Source of the DNA: Pseudoxanthomonas broegbernensis
Lineage (GTDB): Bacteria > Pseudomonadota > Gammaproteobacteria > Xanthomonadales > Xanthomonadaceae
Length of the DNA: 64,000 nt
NCBI RefSeq assembly: GCF_014202435.1
Contig: NZ_JACHGU010000005.1
Coordinates: 1 to 64,000, forward strand
Direction: 5' to 3'
Positions 51,464 through 61,619 of the stretch are shown here, piece after piece. The translations under genes and the position numbers were made by a program. Numbering within the stretch: the stretch's first letter is position 1; each line of letters begins with the position of its first letter. Below the pieces are notes generated by a model that was not told the DNA's origin, ran no database searches, and saw nothing but the letters and a program-made list of their open reading frames with translations.

Positions 51464-54127
51464 TCAGCGCAGGATCGCGCCCGGGTCCTGGGCCGCCTTC
51501 AGCGCCGCGCACAGCCGCACCGACTCGCTGGCCTGGGCCAGGCCGCGGTCGGCCCCGGACAGCGTGGCCAGGCGCGGCTGGAAGAACGCCTCCAGGCGCT
51601 CGGCCGCGGCCACGGAACATCCGCCGGCGGCGCCCAGCATCGGCAGGCGCCCGGCGGCGAACACCCCGGTGCGCGCGACGATGCGGTCGAAGTGGGCGCT
51701 GAACCAGGGCCACAGGCTGCGCTGGATTTGCGGATCGCCCAGGCCGCCCATCAGCAGCCCGGCCATCTCGCCGACCTTGACCCGCTCGCCCAGGGCCAGG
51801 TCGCGGACCCGGCGCAACTGCGCCGGATCGCGGGCCATCGCCAGGCCGGCGATCATCGCGTTGCGCTGCACCGCATCGCCGTTGCGGCCCAGCGCGGCGA
51901 TCAGGCGCGAGACCGCCGGCTCGCCGCGCTCCTGCACCGCCACCGCCAGCACGTTGCCGAGCAGGTCCGGGTCGGCCGCGGAGAAATCCAGCGCGCCGTC
52001 GCGCCCGGCCAGCACCGCCTCGGCCTGGGCAAGCAGCGCCTGGCGCACCTGCGGCAGTTCCAGGCGGATGCCCAGCAGGCCCGCCAGTTCCACGCGCAAC
52101 TCGGCGTCCTCCATGGCCTCGCCGGGCTGGCGGCGGTAGCCCAGCGCCTGCAGCCGCGGCAGGAACGCGGCGCTGGCCGCCTCGCGCAGCGCCGCGCGCT
52201 GGGCGTCGTCGGCGGCCAGGTGGGTCCAGATCCAGTTGAAGCGGTCCAGCAGCGCGGTGGCCACCTCCGGCGAGGGCGAGCGGGCCAGCCCGCGCAAGCC
52301 CTCGATCACGTCGGCGGCATCGGCGTCGCCACGGGCGAAGGCCGCGCCCAGGGCGTCGGCGTAGGTGAGCTGCTCGGCCTCGTCCAGCGACGGTGCCTGC
52401 GCCGCCAGGCGGGCCAGTTGCGCGCGCGGCAGGCTGAAGCGGTAGTAGCCGCTGCCGCCGGCGTTGGGCATCACCCAGGTGTCGGCGGCGGCGCCGGGCA
52501 GCGGGATCTCGCCGCGAGCCTCGTCCACCAGCTCGCACGCGGTACGGGCGCCGCCGGCCGCGCCGTAGCGCACGCACACCGGCACGCCCCAGCGCTGCGC
52601 CGCGCTGCCGGTGGAACCCACCGGCAGGTAGCGCTGCTGCTCCAGCTCCAGGCGCACCTGGCCATCGGCGCCGGCCAGGCGGGCGTGCAGGTAGGGCACG
52701 CCGGGCTGGTCGAGGAAGCTGCGGAAGGCAGCCTTGAAGTCCTCGCCCTTGCCGGCTGCGGCGGCGATGGCGTCGATCAGGTCGAGCGCGGTGGCGTTGC
52801 CGAACTCGTGCTTGCGCAGGTAGTCGCGCATGCCCTGGCGGAACGCGTCCGGGCCGACGAAGGCCTCGAACATCGCCAGCACCGCCGCGCCCTTCTGGTA
52901 GGTGATGCCGTCGAAGGCGGTCTCGATGTCGCCGTTGCCGGTGATCGGCTGGCGGATGCGCCGCGCGCTGACCAGGCTGTCGCCGCCCATGGTCCGCTGC
53001 GCGCTGCCCACGCGGTCCAGCCCGGCCTTGTACTCCGGGCGCAGGGCCATGGTGATCTTCTGCTGCAGCCAGGTGGCGAAGGCCTCGTTGAGCCACAGGT
53101 CGTCCCACCACGCCATGGTGACCACGTCGCCGGTCCACTGGTGCGCCAGCTCGTGCGCGGTGACGTTGAAGGAGCCCTTGACGTTGCGGGCCGGCGAATC
53201 GCCGTCCAGCAGCAGCAGCCAGTCGCGGAAGGTGACGAAGCCGGGGTTCTCCATCGCCCCGGCCGAGAAGTCCGGCGCGGCGACCAGGTCGAGCTTGCCG
53301 AAAGGGTAGCCGTAGTCGAAGTACGCCTCCAGCCATTCGATCATCGCCGGGGCCTGCGCCAGCGCGCGCTGCATCCGCCCGCCCTGCCCCAGGGCGGCCA
53401 CCCCGGCCAACGGCACGGCCTGGCCACGCCAGCGGTTGGGCGCGATGGCCGGGCCATCCACCACGTCCCACGGGCCCACGCCGAAGGCCAGCAGGTAGGT
53501 CGGCAGCGGCAGCGTGGTGGCGAAGCGCACCGTCTTCCAGCCCGGCCCGGCCGCGCGCGTCTCCACCGCGGCGGTGTTGGCGCGGGCCACGTCGTCCTGC
53601 GGCACGGTCAGGCTCAGGTCGAACGGGGTCTTGAAGGCCGGCTCGTCGAAGCCGGGGAAGGCATGGCGCGCGCTGATCGGCTCCATCTGCGTCATCGCGT
53701 ACGCCCGGCCCTGGTGGACGACCTTGTACAGGCCCTGCAACTGCCTGTTCAGCGGCGCCGAGTAATGCAGCTCCAGAATCAGCGTCTGCGCCGGCAGGCG
53801 GCGGCCGAAGTCCACCCGGGCCACGCCGGCCTGCGCGTCGGCCACCCGCCACTGCGCCGGGACGCGCCCGCCGTCGGCCGTGACCGCCGCCACCCGGGAT
53901 ACTTCCAGGTCCTTGCCGTGCAGCCAGACGTGGTCGGAAGGCTGCTCCAGCGCCAGCTCGATGCGGGCCTGGCCCTGGAAGGCGTCCTGGCGCGGGTCGA
54001 CCTTCAGCTCCAGCGCGTAGTGGCGCGGCACGGCCCATCCGGGCAGGCGCCCTCGCGGTACATCGGACGGGACGGCGTGGACGGACACGCTGGTCAGCGC
54101 CAGCAGCAGGCCAAGGACATGGCGCAT
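51464..54127 (-). CDS. exported M1-family aminopeptidase
   Basis: An 887-aa zinc aminopeptidase, likely periplasmic. The signal peptide is MRHVLGLLLALTSVSVHA. The N-terminal beta domain (~25-230) includes MTQMEPISARHAFPGFDEPAFK. The catalytic domain has the exopeptidase motif GAMENPG and the zinc site HELAHQWTGDVVTMAWWDDLWLNEAFATW (HExxH-18-E). The C-terminal ERAP1-like helical domain (~540-887) is complete. It removes N-terminal amino acids from peptides. It is a single gene between the DUF418 and efflux genes. Confidence 0.95.
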   Translation of the reverse strand: MRHVLGLLLALTSVSVHAVPSDVPRGRLPGWAVPRHYALELKVDPRQDAFQGQARIELALEQPSDHVWLHGKDLEVSRVAAVTADGGRVPAQWRVADAQAGVARVDFGRRLPAQTLILELHYSAPLNRQLQGLYKVVHQGRAYAMTQMEPISARHAFPGFDEPAFKTPFDLSLTVPQDDVARANTAAVETRAAGPGWKTVRFATTLPLPTYLLAFGVGPWDVVDGPAIAPNRWRGQAVPLAGVAALGQGGRMQRALAQAPAMIEWLEAYFDYGYPFGKLDLVAAPDFSAGAMENPGFVTFRDWLLLLDGDSPARNVKGSFNVTAHELAHQWTGDVVTMAWWDDLWLNEAFATWLQQKITMALRPEYKAGLDRVGSAQRTMGGDSLVSARRIRQPITGNGDIETAFDGITYQKGAAVLAMFEAFVGPDAFRQGMRDYLRKHEFGNATALDLIDAIAAAAGKGEDFKAAFRSFLDQPGVPYLHARLAGADGQVRLELEQQRYLPVGSTGSAAQRWGVPVCVRYGAAGGARTACELVDEARGEIPLPGAAADTWVMPNAGGSGYYRFSLPRAQLARLAAQAPSLDEAEQLTYADALGAAFARGDADAADVIEGLRGLARSPSPEVATALLDRFNWIWTHLAADDAQRAALREAASAAFLPRLQALGYRRQPGEAMEDAELRVELAGLLGIRLELPQVRQALLAQAEAVLAGRDGALDFSAADPDLLGNVLAVAVQERGEPAVSRLIAALGRNGDAVQRNAMIAGLAMARDPAQLRRVRDLALGERVKVGEMAGLLMGGLGDPQIQRSLWPWFSAHFDRIVARTGVFAAGRLPMLGAAGGCSVAAAERLEAFFQPRLATLSGADRGLAQASESVRLCAALKAAQDPGAILR

Positions 54128-54202
54128 GGCGGTACCTCCGAAGACGTATCGCCGGAGTGGAACACGTCCGCCCGCGAGGCAGACGTGACGGAAGTCATGC
54201 GC

Positions 54203-57200
54203 TCAGTCGTGCCCGCCCACCGCCGGCGTTTCCGCTTCCAGCTTCTCCAATGCCTGGGCCAGCGCCTCGGGCGAGCGCGTGTACGGCGCCAGCAGCGCGT
54301 AGAACGCCGGCACCACGTACAGCGACAACAGGGTGGAAAAGCTCACCCCGAAGATGATCACGATGCCGATGGTCGCCCGGCTGGCCGAGCCCGGCCCGCC
54401 GGCGGCCACCAGCGGCACCGCGCCGACCACGGTGGCCACCGAGGTCATCAGGATCGGCCGCAGCCGCACCCGTGCCGAGCCGGCGATGGCCTGGGCCACG
54501 CTGCGCCCCTGGTCGCGCAACTGGTTGGCGAACTCGACGATGAGAATGCCGTTCTTGGCCGCCAGGCCGATCAGCATCACGATGCCGATCTGGCTGAACA
54601 GGTTGAGCGTGCCGCCGGTGGCCCACAGCCCGATCAGCGCGCCCAGCACCGCCAGCGGCACGGTGAGCATGATCACCAGCGGGTGCAGGAAACTCTCGAA
54701 CTGCGCGGCCAGCACCAGGTACACGATCAGCAGCGCCAGGGCGAAGGTCAGCACCACCGCGCCGCCGGCCTCCTGGTACTCGCGCGACTCGCCCTTCCAG
54801 TCGATCTGGGCGTAGTCCGGCAGTTCCTCGGCCACCACCTGCCGGGTCCAGGCCAGGGCCTGGCCCATCGAATAGCCCGGCGCCAGGCCGGCGCTGATGG
54901 TGATCGCGCGCAGGCGGTTGAAGCGGTTGAACGTGCCCGGCTCGGCCAGCTCGCTCAGGGTCACCAGGTTGGACAGCGGCACCAGCTCGCCGCCGCCGCC
55001 GCGCACGTAGGTGCGCGCCAGGTCGGACGGGTCCATGCGCTTGTCGCGCCCGGCCTGCAGCATCACGTAGTACTCCTCGCCCTCCTGCACGTAGGTGGTG
55101 ACCCGGCGCGAGCCCATCATGGTCTCCAGGGTGCTGCCGATCTCCTGCACCGACACGCCCAGGTCGGCCGCGCGCTCGCGGTCGATGTTCACCCGCATCT
55201 GCGGCCGGGTCTCCTTGTAGTCCGAGTCCGGGTCCTGGATGCCTGGGTTGGATTCCATCCGCTGCAGCACCCGGTCGCGCCACTGCGCCAGTTCGGCGTA
55301 GTCCGGCCCGCCCAGCACCAGTTGGTAGCGCTGGCCGCGGCTGCCGACCAGGCCGCCGGGCACGTTGGCGCGCACGTTCACGCCCGGCAGGGCGGCGAAC
55401 TGCGCGCGCAACTGCGCCACCACCTCGTCGGTGCTCTCCTCGCGCTTGTTCCAGGGCTGCAGGAACACGATCACCTGCCCGGTATGCATCTCCTCGCCGC
55501 CGCCCCAACTGCGCGGCGCGCGCGAGTTGGCACGCTGGATCGGCCCGTCCGCACCGACCCGGTCCAGCACGATCCGCTCGACCTGCTGCATCTGCGCCAC
55601 CGTGTAGTCGAAGCCCGCGCCCTCGGGGCCGTCGACCATCACGAAGAAGCGGCCGCGGTCCTCGGCCGGCGCCAGCTCGCTGGGCACGCGCAGGCCCAGC
55701 ACCGCCACCAGCGCCGCGCACAGCGCCATCGCCGCCAGCAGCAGCGCCGCGATCCGCGTGCCGGGCAGGCCGACCAGGCGCTCCACCTGGCGGCCATAGC
55801 CGGCGCCCAGGCGATCCAGGCTGCGCTGGGTCCAGGCGTTGAGGCCGCGCGGCGCGGCATGCGGGCGCACCAGCTTGGACGACATCATCGGCGTCAGGGT
55901 CAACGCCACGAACGCGGAGATCGCCACCGCCGCGGCCAGCGCCACCGACAGCTCGCGGAACAGCCGCCCGGTGTTGCCCTCCATGAAGCCCACCGGCAGG
56001 AACACCGCCACCAGCACCGCGGTGGTGGCGATCACCGCGAAGGCCACCTGCGCGGTGCCGCGGCGGGCGGCCACCAGCGGCGGCTCGCCCAGGTCGGCGC
56101 GGCGCTGCACGTTCTCCAGCACCACGATGGCGTCGTCGACCACCAGCCCGATGCACAGCACCAGCGCCAGCAGGGTGAGCAGGTTGATCGAGAAGCCGAA
56201 GGCGTACAGGGCGATGAACGCAGCCACCAGGCACACCGGCACCGTCACCGCCGGGATCAGCGCGGCGCGCAGGCTGCCCAGGAACAGCCAGATCACCCCG
56301 AACACCAGGACCATGGCCTCGGCCAGGGTCCAGTACACGCGCTCGATCGAGGCCTCGATGAAGGTGGTGCTGTCGTAGGCCACGAAGATGTCGGTGCCCT
56401 CGGGCAGGCTCTTCTGGATGACTTCCGCCTCCGCGCGCGCGGCGCGGGCCACGTCCAGCGCGTTGGCGGTGGAGGTGCGCACGATGCCCAGGCCCACGTT
56501 GGGCACGCCGTTGCTGCGCAGGTAGGCGCGGCGTTCCTCCGGGCCCAGCTCGACGGCGGCCACGTCGCCCAGCCGCACCACGTAGCCGTCCGCGCCCTTG
56601 CCCAGCGGCAATTGCGCGAACTGCTCCGGCTGGCGGTAGCCGCGCTCCACCCGCAGGGTGAAGTCGCGGTCCTGCGACTCGATGCGCCCGGCCGGCAGCT
56701 CCACGTTCTCGGCGCGCAGCGCGCGCTCCACGTCGGAGGCGGCGATCCCGCGCGCGGCCATCGCGTCGCGGTCCAGCCAGATGCGCATGGCGTAGCGCTG
56801 GCCGCCGCCCAACTGCACCCGGGCCACGCCGTCCAGCGAGGACAGGCGGTCGACCACGTAGCGGTCGGCGTAGTCGGTCAGCTCCATCGTGTCCATCGCG
56901 GTGGAGCGCATGTTGAGCCAGATGATGACGTCGGCGTCGGCCTCGACCTTGGCGATCTCCGGCGGGTCGGCCTCCTCGGGCATGCGGTCCATCACCCGGC
57001 TGACCCGGTCGCGCACGTCGTTGGCCGCGGCCTCGATGTCGCGGGTGAGGTTGAACTCGATGGTCACGTCCGCGCGGCCGTTGCGGCTGGAGGACTGGAT
57101 GGTGCGGATGCCCTCGATGCCGGCCAGTCCGTCTTCCAGGATCTGGGTGATGCGGGTCTCCACCACCGCCGCCGAGGCACCGGGGTAGTTGACCTGCACC

Positions 57201-57337
57201 GAGACGATCGGCGGGTCGATGTTGGGCAGCTCGCGCAAGGTCAGGCGCATGAACGACATCACGCCCAGCACCACCAGCAGCAGGCTCACCACCGCGGCGA
57301 ACACCGGGCGCTTGATCGACAGGTCGGACAGCTTCAT
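54203..57337 (-). CDS. RND-family efflux pump, inner-membrane subunit
   Basis: A 1044-aa AcrB/MexB-type (HAE-1) transporter. It has a first helix KRPVFAAVVSLLLVVLGVMSF, twelve membrane segments in two halves, and large periplasmic loops (PGASAAVVETRITQILEDGL). The proton-relay helix 4 is GLVVDDAIVVLENVQ (Asp-Asp), and GQVIVFLQPW and GPDYAELAQWRDRVLQ lie in the pore region. It forms a trimer working with the adaptor encoded 4 bp upstream. No TolC-type outer-membrane gene is adjacent, so an external one must be used. Substrates may be drugs, bile-like compounds or fatty acids. Confidence 0.93.
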   Translation of the reverse strand: MKLSDLSIKRPVFAAVVSLLLVVLGVMSFMRLTLRELPNIDPPIVSVQVNYPGASAAVVETRITQILEDGLAGIEGIRTIQSSSRNGRADVTIEFNLTRDIEAAANDVRDRVSRVMDRMPEEADPPEIAKVEADADVIIWLNMRSTAMDTMELTDYADRYVVDRLSSLDGVARVQLGGGQRYAMRIWLDRDAMAARGIAASDVERALRAENVELPAGRIESQDRDFTLRVERGYRQPEQFAQLPLGKGADGYVVRLGDVAAVELGPEERRAYLRSNGVPNVGLGIVRTSTANALDVARAARAEAEVIQKSLPEGTDIFVAYDSTTFIEASIERVYWTLAEAMVLVFGVIWLFLGSLRAALIPAVTVPVCLVAAFIALYAFGFSINLLTLLALVLCIGLVVDDAIVVLENVQRRADLGEPPLVAARRGTAQVAFAVIATTAVLVAVFLPVGFMEGNTGRLFRELSVALAAAVAISAFVALTLTPMMSSKLVRPHAAPRGLNAWTQRSLDRLGAGYGRQVERLVGLPGTRIAALLLAAMALCAALVAVLGLRVPSELAPAEDRGRFFVMVDGPEGAGFDYTVAQMQQVERIVLDRVGADGPIQRANSRAPRSWGGGEEMHTGQVIVFLQPWNKREESTDEVVAQLRAQFAALPGVNVRANVPGGLVGSRGQRYQLVLGGPDYAELAQWRDRVLQRMESNPGIQDPDSDYKETRPQMRVNIDRERAADLGVSVQEIGSTLETMMGSRRVTTYVQEGEEYYVMLQAGRDKRMDPSDLARTYVRGGGGELVPLSNLVTLSELAEPGTFNRFNRLRAITISAGLAPGYSMGQALAWTRQVVAEELPDYAQIDWKGESREYQEAGGAVVLTFALALLIVYLVLAAQFESFLHPLVIMLTVPLAVLGALIGLWATGGTLNLFSQIGIVMLIGLAAKNGILIVEFANQLRDQGRSVAQAIAGSARVRLRPILMTSVATVVGAVPLVAAGGPGSASRATIGIVIIFGVSFSTLLSLYVVPAFYALLAPYTRSPEALAQALEKLEAETPAVGGHD

Positions 57338-57341
57338 CGGC

Positions 57342-58448
57342 TCAGTCCCGGGCCGGTGCGCCGGCGTCCGCGTCCTTTTGCGGCGGCGCCTCCGCCGGCG
57401 CGGCCTCGGTCACGCTCACCCCCGGGCGCAGCTTGCCGGTCCCGTCGACCACGACCCGGTCGCCTGCGTGCAGCCCGCGGACCACCTCGGCCAGGCCGTC
57501 GCGGCGCACGCCGGTCTCCACCACCGCGCGCTCGACCTTGCCGTCTTCGCCCACCCGGTACACGAACGACTCCCGGCCCACCTGCACCACGGCGATCTCC
57601 GGCACCACCAGCGCCTCCCGCTGTGGGCGGAACAGGCTCACCTGCAGCAGCATGCCCGGGCGCAGCCGCCGCTCGGGGTTGTCGAAGGCCGCGCGCACGG
57701 TGACGGTGCGGGTGACCGGGTCGATCCGCGCCACCACGGTCTCCACCTCGCCCTCGAAGGCGTGGCCCGGCCAGGCCGCGCCGCTGGCGGCCACCCGGGC
57801 ACCCGGCGCGATCGCCGACAGCGCCGCCTCCGGCACCTGGAAATCGGCGTACACCCGCGAGATGTCGTCCAGCGTGGCGATCACCGCGTTGGGCGTGAGC
57901 AGGGCGCCGGGGCTGACCTGGCGGATGCCGAGCACGCCGGCGAACGGCGCGCGCACGTGGCGGTCGGCGATGTCCGAGCGCATCTGCCGCACCCGCGCGG
58001 CGGCGGCGTCGCGGGTGGCGCGCTGGGCGTCGAGCGTGGACCGCGACACCAGTTGCTGCCCGGCCAGGCCCTGCAGGCGCCGGAGCTGCTGCTCGGCCTC
58101 GTCGGCGGCGGCCTGGGCCTCCACCAGCGCGGCCTGCTGCGCGGCCACCCGCAGGGTCACCAGCGGCTGCCCGGCCTGGACCTGCTGCCCGCTCTGGAAA
58201 TGCACCTGGTCGACGATCTCGCTGACCTTGGCGGTCAAGGTCACCGATTCGCGCGCATGCACCGTGCCCAGCGCGTGCACGGTATCGCTCCAGGCTTGCG
58301 ACCGCACCGTGGCGGTGGTGACCGGGATCGGCGCGGCCGCATGCGGCGGCGATGCATCCCGGCCACAGGCCGCCATCCCCAGGACGCCGACCAGGATCCA
58401 ACCGCCCGCCAGGACTCGTGACGCCATCGACCGCCTCGCTGCCTTCAT
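57342..58448 (-). CDS. RND efflux periplasmic adaptor (membrane-fusion lipoprotein)
   Basis: A 368-aa HlyD-type protein. The N-terminus SRVLAGGWILVGVLGMAACGRD carries a lipobox (LGMAAC), so it is a lipoprotein. A barrel-sandwich hybrid (~55-75 and 175-200: GTVHARESVTLTAKVSEIVD, VRAPFAGVLGIRQVSPGALL) flanks a coiled-coil hairpin (~100-165). A beta-barrel and a membrane-proximal domain (GLHAGDRVVVDGTGKLRPGV) follow. It starts the two-gene efflux operon with the RND gene 4 bp downstream. No TetR regulator is next to it. Confidence 0.93.
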   Translation of the reverse strand: MKAARRSMASRVLAGGWILVGVLGMAACGRDASPPHAAAPIPVTTATVRSQAWSDTVHALGTVHARESVTLTAKVSEIVDQVHFQSGQQVQAGQPLVTLRVAAQQAALVEAQAAADEAEQQLRRLQGLAGQQLVSRSTLDAQRATRDAAAARVRQMRSDIADRHVRAPFAGVLGIRQVSPGALLTPNAVIATLDDISRVYADFQVPEAALSAIAPGARVAASGAAWPGHAFEGEVETVVARIDPVTRTVTVRAAFDNPERRLRPGMLLQVSLFRPQREALVVPEIAVVQVGRESFVYRVGEDGKVERAVVETGVRRDGLAEVVRGLHAGDRVVVDGTGKLRPGVSVTEAAPAEAPPQKDADAGAPARD

Positions 58449-58548
58449 GCACCAATCGTCCAGTGTATCGGGCGATTGTTAACGGTCGCACATGTCTTTT
58501 GGTTGACAGCTCAGTCCGATGCGCGAAAAGGCCGGCGCGGACGCGCGC

Positions 58549-60465
58549 CTACAGCCACGAGGTGCCGGCGCCCCAGTCCAGGTCCAGCGCCTCCAGCACC
58601 CGGGCCACCAGCGCCTCGGACGCGGTGCCGGCCGCGTCCAGGTGGACTTCCGGTCGCTCCGGCGCCTCGTAGGGCGAATCGATCCCGGTGAAGTTGGGGA
58701 TCAGCCCGGCGCGGGCCTTGCGGTACAGGCCCTTGACGTCGCGCCCCTCGGCCACTTCCAGGGGCACGTCGACGAACACCTCGACGAACTCGCCCTCGGC
58801 AAACAGCTCGCGCGCCATGCGCCGCTCGGCCCGGAACGGGGAGATGAAGCTGACCAGCACGATCAGCCCGGCGTCGGCCATCAGCCGCGCCACCTCGGCC
58901 ACGCGGCGGATGTTCTCGACCCGGTCCTCGTCGGTGAAGCCCAGGTCGCGGTTGAGGCCGTGGCGGACGTTGTCGCCGTCCAGGACGAAGGTGTGGTAGC
59001 CCAGCGCGTGCAGGCGCTTGTCCACGAGGTTGGCGATGGTCGACTTGCCGGCGCCGGACAGGCCGGTGAACCACAGCACCTTCGGCGCCTGGCCCTTGAT
59101 CCGGGCGCGCGCGGCCTTGTCCACGTCGATGTGCTGCCAGTGCACGTTGTCGGCGCGGCGCAGGGCGAAGTCCAGGGTGCCGGCGGCAACGGTGTCGTTG
59201 TTCTGGCGGTCGATCAGGATGAAGCCGCCCAGGGCGCGGTTCTCCGCGTAGGGGGCGAAGGCGATGGGCTCTTCCAGGCTGAGGTTGCAGTAGCCCACCT
59301 CGTTGAGCTCCAGGCGCTTGGCCGCCAGGTGCTCCTGGGTGTTCACGTCCACCCGGTACTTGATCTCGCTGATGCTGGCGGCCACGGTGCGCGCGCCGAC
59401 CTTCAGCCAGTACGGCCGGCCCGGCAGCAGCGGCGCGTCGCTCATCCACAGCACGTGGGCGGCGAACTGGTCGGCCACCGGCGGCGGGTCGCCGGCGGCG
59501 GCGATCACGTCGCCGCGGCTGACGTCGATCTCGTCGCCCAGGGTGAGGGTCACCGCCTGGCCGGCGGCGGCGCGCTCGACCGGGCCGTCCGGGCCCAGCA
59601 CCTGGGCGATGGTCGAGCGCCGCGCCGAGGGCAGCACCACGACCTCGTCGCCCGGCCGCGCCTCGCCGGAGGCGATGGTGCCGGCGAAGCCGCGGAAGTC
59701 CGGGTTGGGCCGGTTGACCCACTGCACCTGCAGGCGCAGGCCGGCGGCGGCGTCGCCGTCGTCCACCTCCACCGACTCCAGGTGCTCCAGCAGCGCCGGG
59801 CCGTCGTACCACGGCGTGTTGGCCGAGCGCTGCAGCAGGTTGTCGCCCTCCAGCGCCGACAGCGGGATGATCCGCACGTTGGCGATGCCCAACTGCGCGG
59901 CCAGCGCGCGGTAGCCGTCGGCGATGGCCTCGAACGTCTCCCGGTCGTAGCCCACCAGGTCCATCTTGTTCACCGCCAGGACCACGTTGCGGATGCCCAG
60001 CAGGGAGACGATGTAGCTGTGCCGGCGGGTCTGCGGCAGCAGGCCCTTGCGCGCATCCACCAGGACCACGGCCAGGTCGGCGGTGGAGGCGCCGGTGGCC
60101 ATGTTGCGGGTGTACTGCTCGTGGCCGGGGCAGTCGGCGACGATGAACTTGCGCTTGTCGGTGTCGAAGTAGCGGTAAGCCACGTCGATGGTGATGCCCT
60201 GCTCGCGCTCGGCGGCCAGGCCGTCCATCAGCAGCGCGTAGTCGACGCGCTCGCCCTGGGTGCCGTGGCGGCGGCTGTCGGCCTCCAGCGCGGCGAGCTG
60301 GTCGTCGAACAGGCGCTTGCTCTCGTACAGCAGGCGCCCGATCAGGGTGCTCTTGCCGTCGTCCACGCTGCCGCAGGTGATGAAGCGCAGCAGCGGCTTG
60401 TCCTCGTGCTGGCGCAGGTAGCCGGCGATGTCGGTGACGGGGGTGCCCGCCGCTTCCGTGCCCAT
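58549..60465 (-). CDS. cysNC: bifunctional sulfate adenylyltransferase subunit 1 / APS kinase
   Basis: A 638-aa fusion. The N-terminal CysN GTPase (~1-440) has Walker [11 protein letters not shown], switch DCPGHEQY and NKMD, plus two beta-barrels. The C-terminal APS kinase CysC (~445-638) has Walker [21 protein letters not shown] and [10 protein letters not shown]. Together with CysD it makes APS from sulfate and ATP, then PAPS. The start overlaps the cysD stop by one base (TGATG). The fusion is common in xanthomonads and pseudomonads. It follows cysD in the operon transcribed away from cysJ. Confidence 0.97.
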   Translation of the reverse strand: MGTEAAGTPVTDIAGYLRQHEDKPLLRFITCGSVDDGKSTLIGRLLYESKRLFDDQLAALEADSRRHGTQGERVDYALLMDGLAAEREQGITIDVAYRYFDTDKRKFIVADCPGHEQYTRNMATGASTADLAVVLVDARKGLLPQTRRHSYIVSLLGIRNVVLAVNKMDLVGYDRETFEAIADGYRALAAQLGIANVRIIPLSALEGDNLLQRSANTPWYDGPALLEHLESVEVDDGDAAAGLRLQVQWVNRPNPDFRGFAGTIASGEARPGDEVVVLPSARRSTIAQVLGPDGPVERAAAGQAVTLTLGDEIDVSRGDVIAAAGDPPPVADQFAAHVLWMSDAPLLPGRPYWLKVGARTVAASISEIKYRVDVNTQEHLAAKRLELNEVGYCNLSLEEPIAFAPYAENRALGGFILIDRQNNDTVAAGTLDFALRRADNVHWQHIDVDKAARARIKGQAPKVLWFTGLSGAGKSTIANLVDKRLHALGYHTFVLDGDNVRHGLNRDLGFTDEDRVENIRRVAEVARLMADAGLIVLVSFISPFRAERRMARELFAEGEFVEVFVDVPLEVAEGRDVKGLYRKARAGLIPNFTGIDSPYEAPERPEVHLDAAGTASEALVARVLEALDLDWGAGTSWL

Positions 60466-61376
60466 CAGAAATAGCCCTCCAGCTTCTTCTTCTCCATCGA
60501 GGCGGTGGGATCGTGGTCGATCACCCGGCCCTGGCGCTCGGAACTGGTGGCCACCAGCATCTCGGCGATGATCTTCTCCAGGGTGTCGGCCTGCGACTCG
60601 ATCGCCCCGGTCAGCGGGTAGCAGCCCAGAGTGCGGAAGCGCACCTTGCGCAGTTGCGGGACCTCGCCGGGCTTGAGCGGCAGCCGCTCGTCGTCGACCA
60701 GGATCAGGGCGCCGTCGCGCTCGACCACGGGGCGCTCGGCGGCCAGGTACAGCGGCACCACCGGGATCTTCTCGCGGTAGATGTACAGCCACACGTCCAG
60801 CTCGGTCCAGTTGGACAGCGGGAAGGCGCGCACGCTCTCGCCCTTGCGGATGCGGGCGTTGTACAGGTTCCACAGCTCCGGGCGCTGGCGCTTGGGGTCC
60901 CAGCGGTGGTGTTCGTTGCGGAACGAGAACACGCGCTCCTTGGCCCGCGACTTCTCCTCGTCGCGCCGCGCCCCGCCGATGGCCGCGTCGAACCGCCACT
61001 TGTCCAGCGCCTGCTTCAGGCCCTGGGTCTTCATCACGTCGGTGTGCACGGTGGCGCCGTGGCTGATCGGGCCGATGTCCTGGGCGATGCCGTCGGGGTT
61101 GATGTGCACCCGCAGCTCCACCCCGGTCTCGGCGGCGCGGAGGTCGCGGAAGGCGATCATCTCGCGGAACTTCCAGCGCGTGTCCACGTGCAGCAGCGGG
61201 ATCGGCGGCGGCGCCGGGGCGAAGGCCTTGAGCAGCAGGTGCAGCAGCACCGAGCTGTCCTTGCCCACCGAGTACAGCAGCACCGGGTTGCGGAACTCGG
61301 CGGCGACCTCGCGCAGGATGTGGATGCTCTCCGCCTCCAGGCGGTCGAGGTGGGACAGACGGTGGGCCAGGCTCAT
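60465..61376 (-). CDS. cysD: sulfate adenylyltransferase subunit 2
   Basis: A 303-aa PP-loop ATP pyrophosphatase that adenylates sulfate with CysN. The PP-motif is [15 protein letters not shown] near 35. Further family segments are [60 protein letters not shown] and [23 protein letters not shown]. The C-terminal [11 protein letters not shown] matches the family end exactly. It is the first gene of the cysD-cysNC operon. Confidence 0.97.
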   Translation of the reverse strand: MSLAHRLSHLDRLEAESIHILREVAAEFRNPVLLYSVGKDSSVLLHLLLKAFAPAPPPIPLLHVDTRWKFREMIAFRDLRAAETGVELRVHINPDGIAQDIGPISHGATVHTDVMKTQGLKQALDKWRFDAAIGGARRDEEKSRAKERVFSFRNEHHRWDPKRQRPELWNLYNARIRKGESVRAFPLSNWTELDVWLYIYREKIPVVPLYLAAERPVVERDGALILVDDERLPLKPGEVPQLRKVRFRTLGCYPLTGAIESQADTLEKIIAEMLVATSSERQGRVIDHDPTASMEKKKLEGYF

Positions 61377-61512
61377 CGGGTCTTTCGGGAAGGAATCGTG
61401 GCGGGCGGGGGCCGTGGGCCTCCGGCGACGGACGCGCCCAGGGGCCGGAGACGCGCTCCGGACCGGGACCGTTCGGGACGGCGAGTATTCGCGCGGCGGC
61501 CCTGCCGATGAA

Positions 61513-61538
61513 ATAAGCACAGAGCATAAGCGAATAAC
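61513..61538 (+). promoter_or_regulatory. ATAAG repeats in the divergent cysD/cysJ promoter region
   Basis: ATAAG at 61513 and 61526 and ATAAC at 61534 stand in the 243-bp region between divergent cysD and cysJ. CysB binds AT-rich direct or inverted repeats upstream of cys promoters, so this is a candidate site, not a proven one. Confidence 0.35.
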
Positions 61539-61619
61539 CACAAGCCGTTTCAGCCGCGCTTCGCACTTTCCTAACATCGGTGGCCCGTCGATGCCGACCC
61601 CGTGCCAGGCCCGCCCGAA

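Noticed and set aside
51323-57703. A 2126-codon open frame on the plus strand across the aminopeptidase and efflux genes
   Set aside because: It is antisense to two genes with complete family motifs; the translation is His/Arg/Gln/Ala low-complexity, typical of the opposite strand of GC-rich coding DNA.
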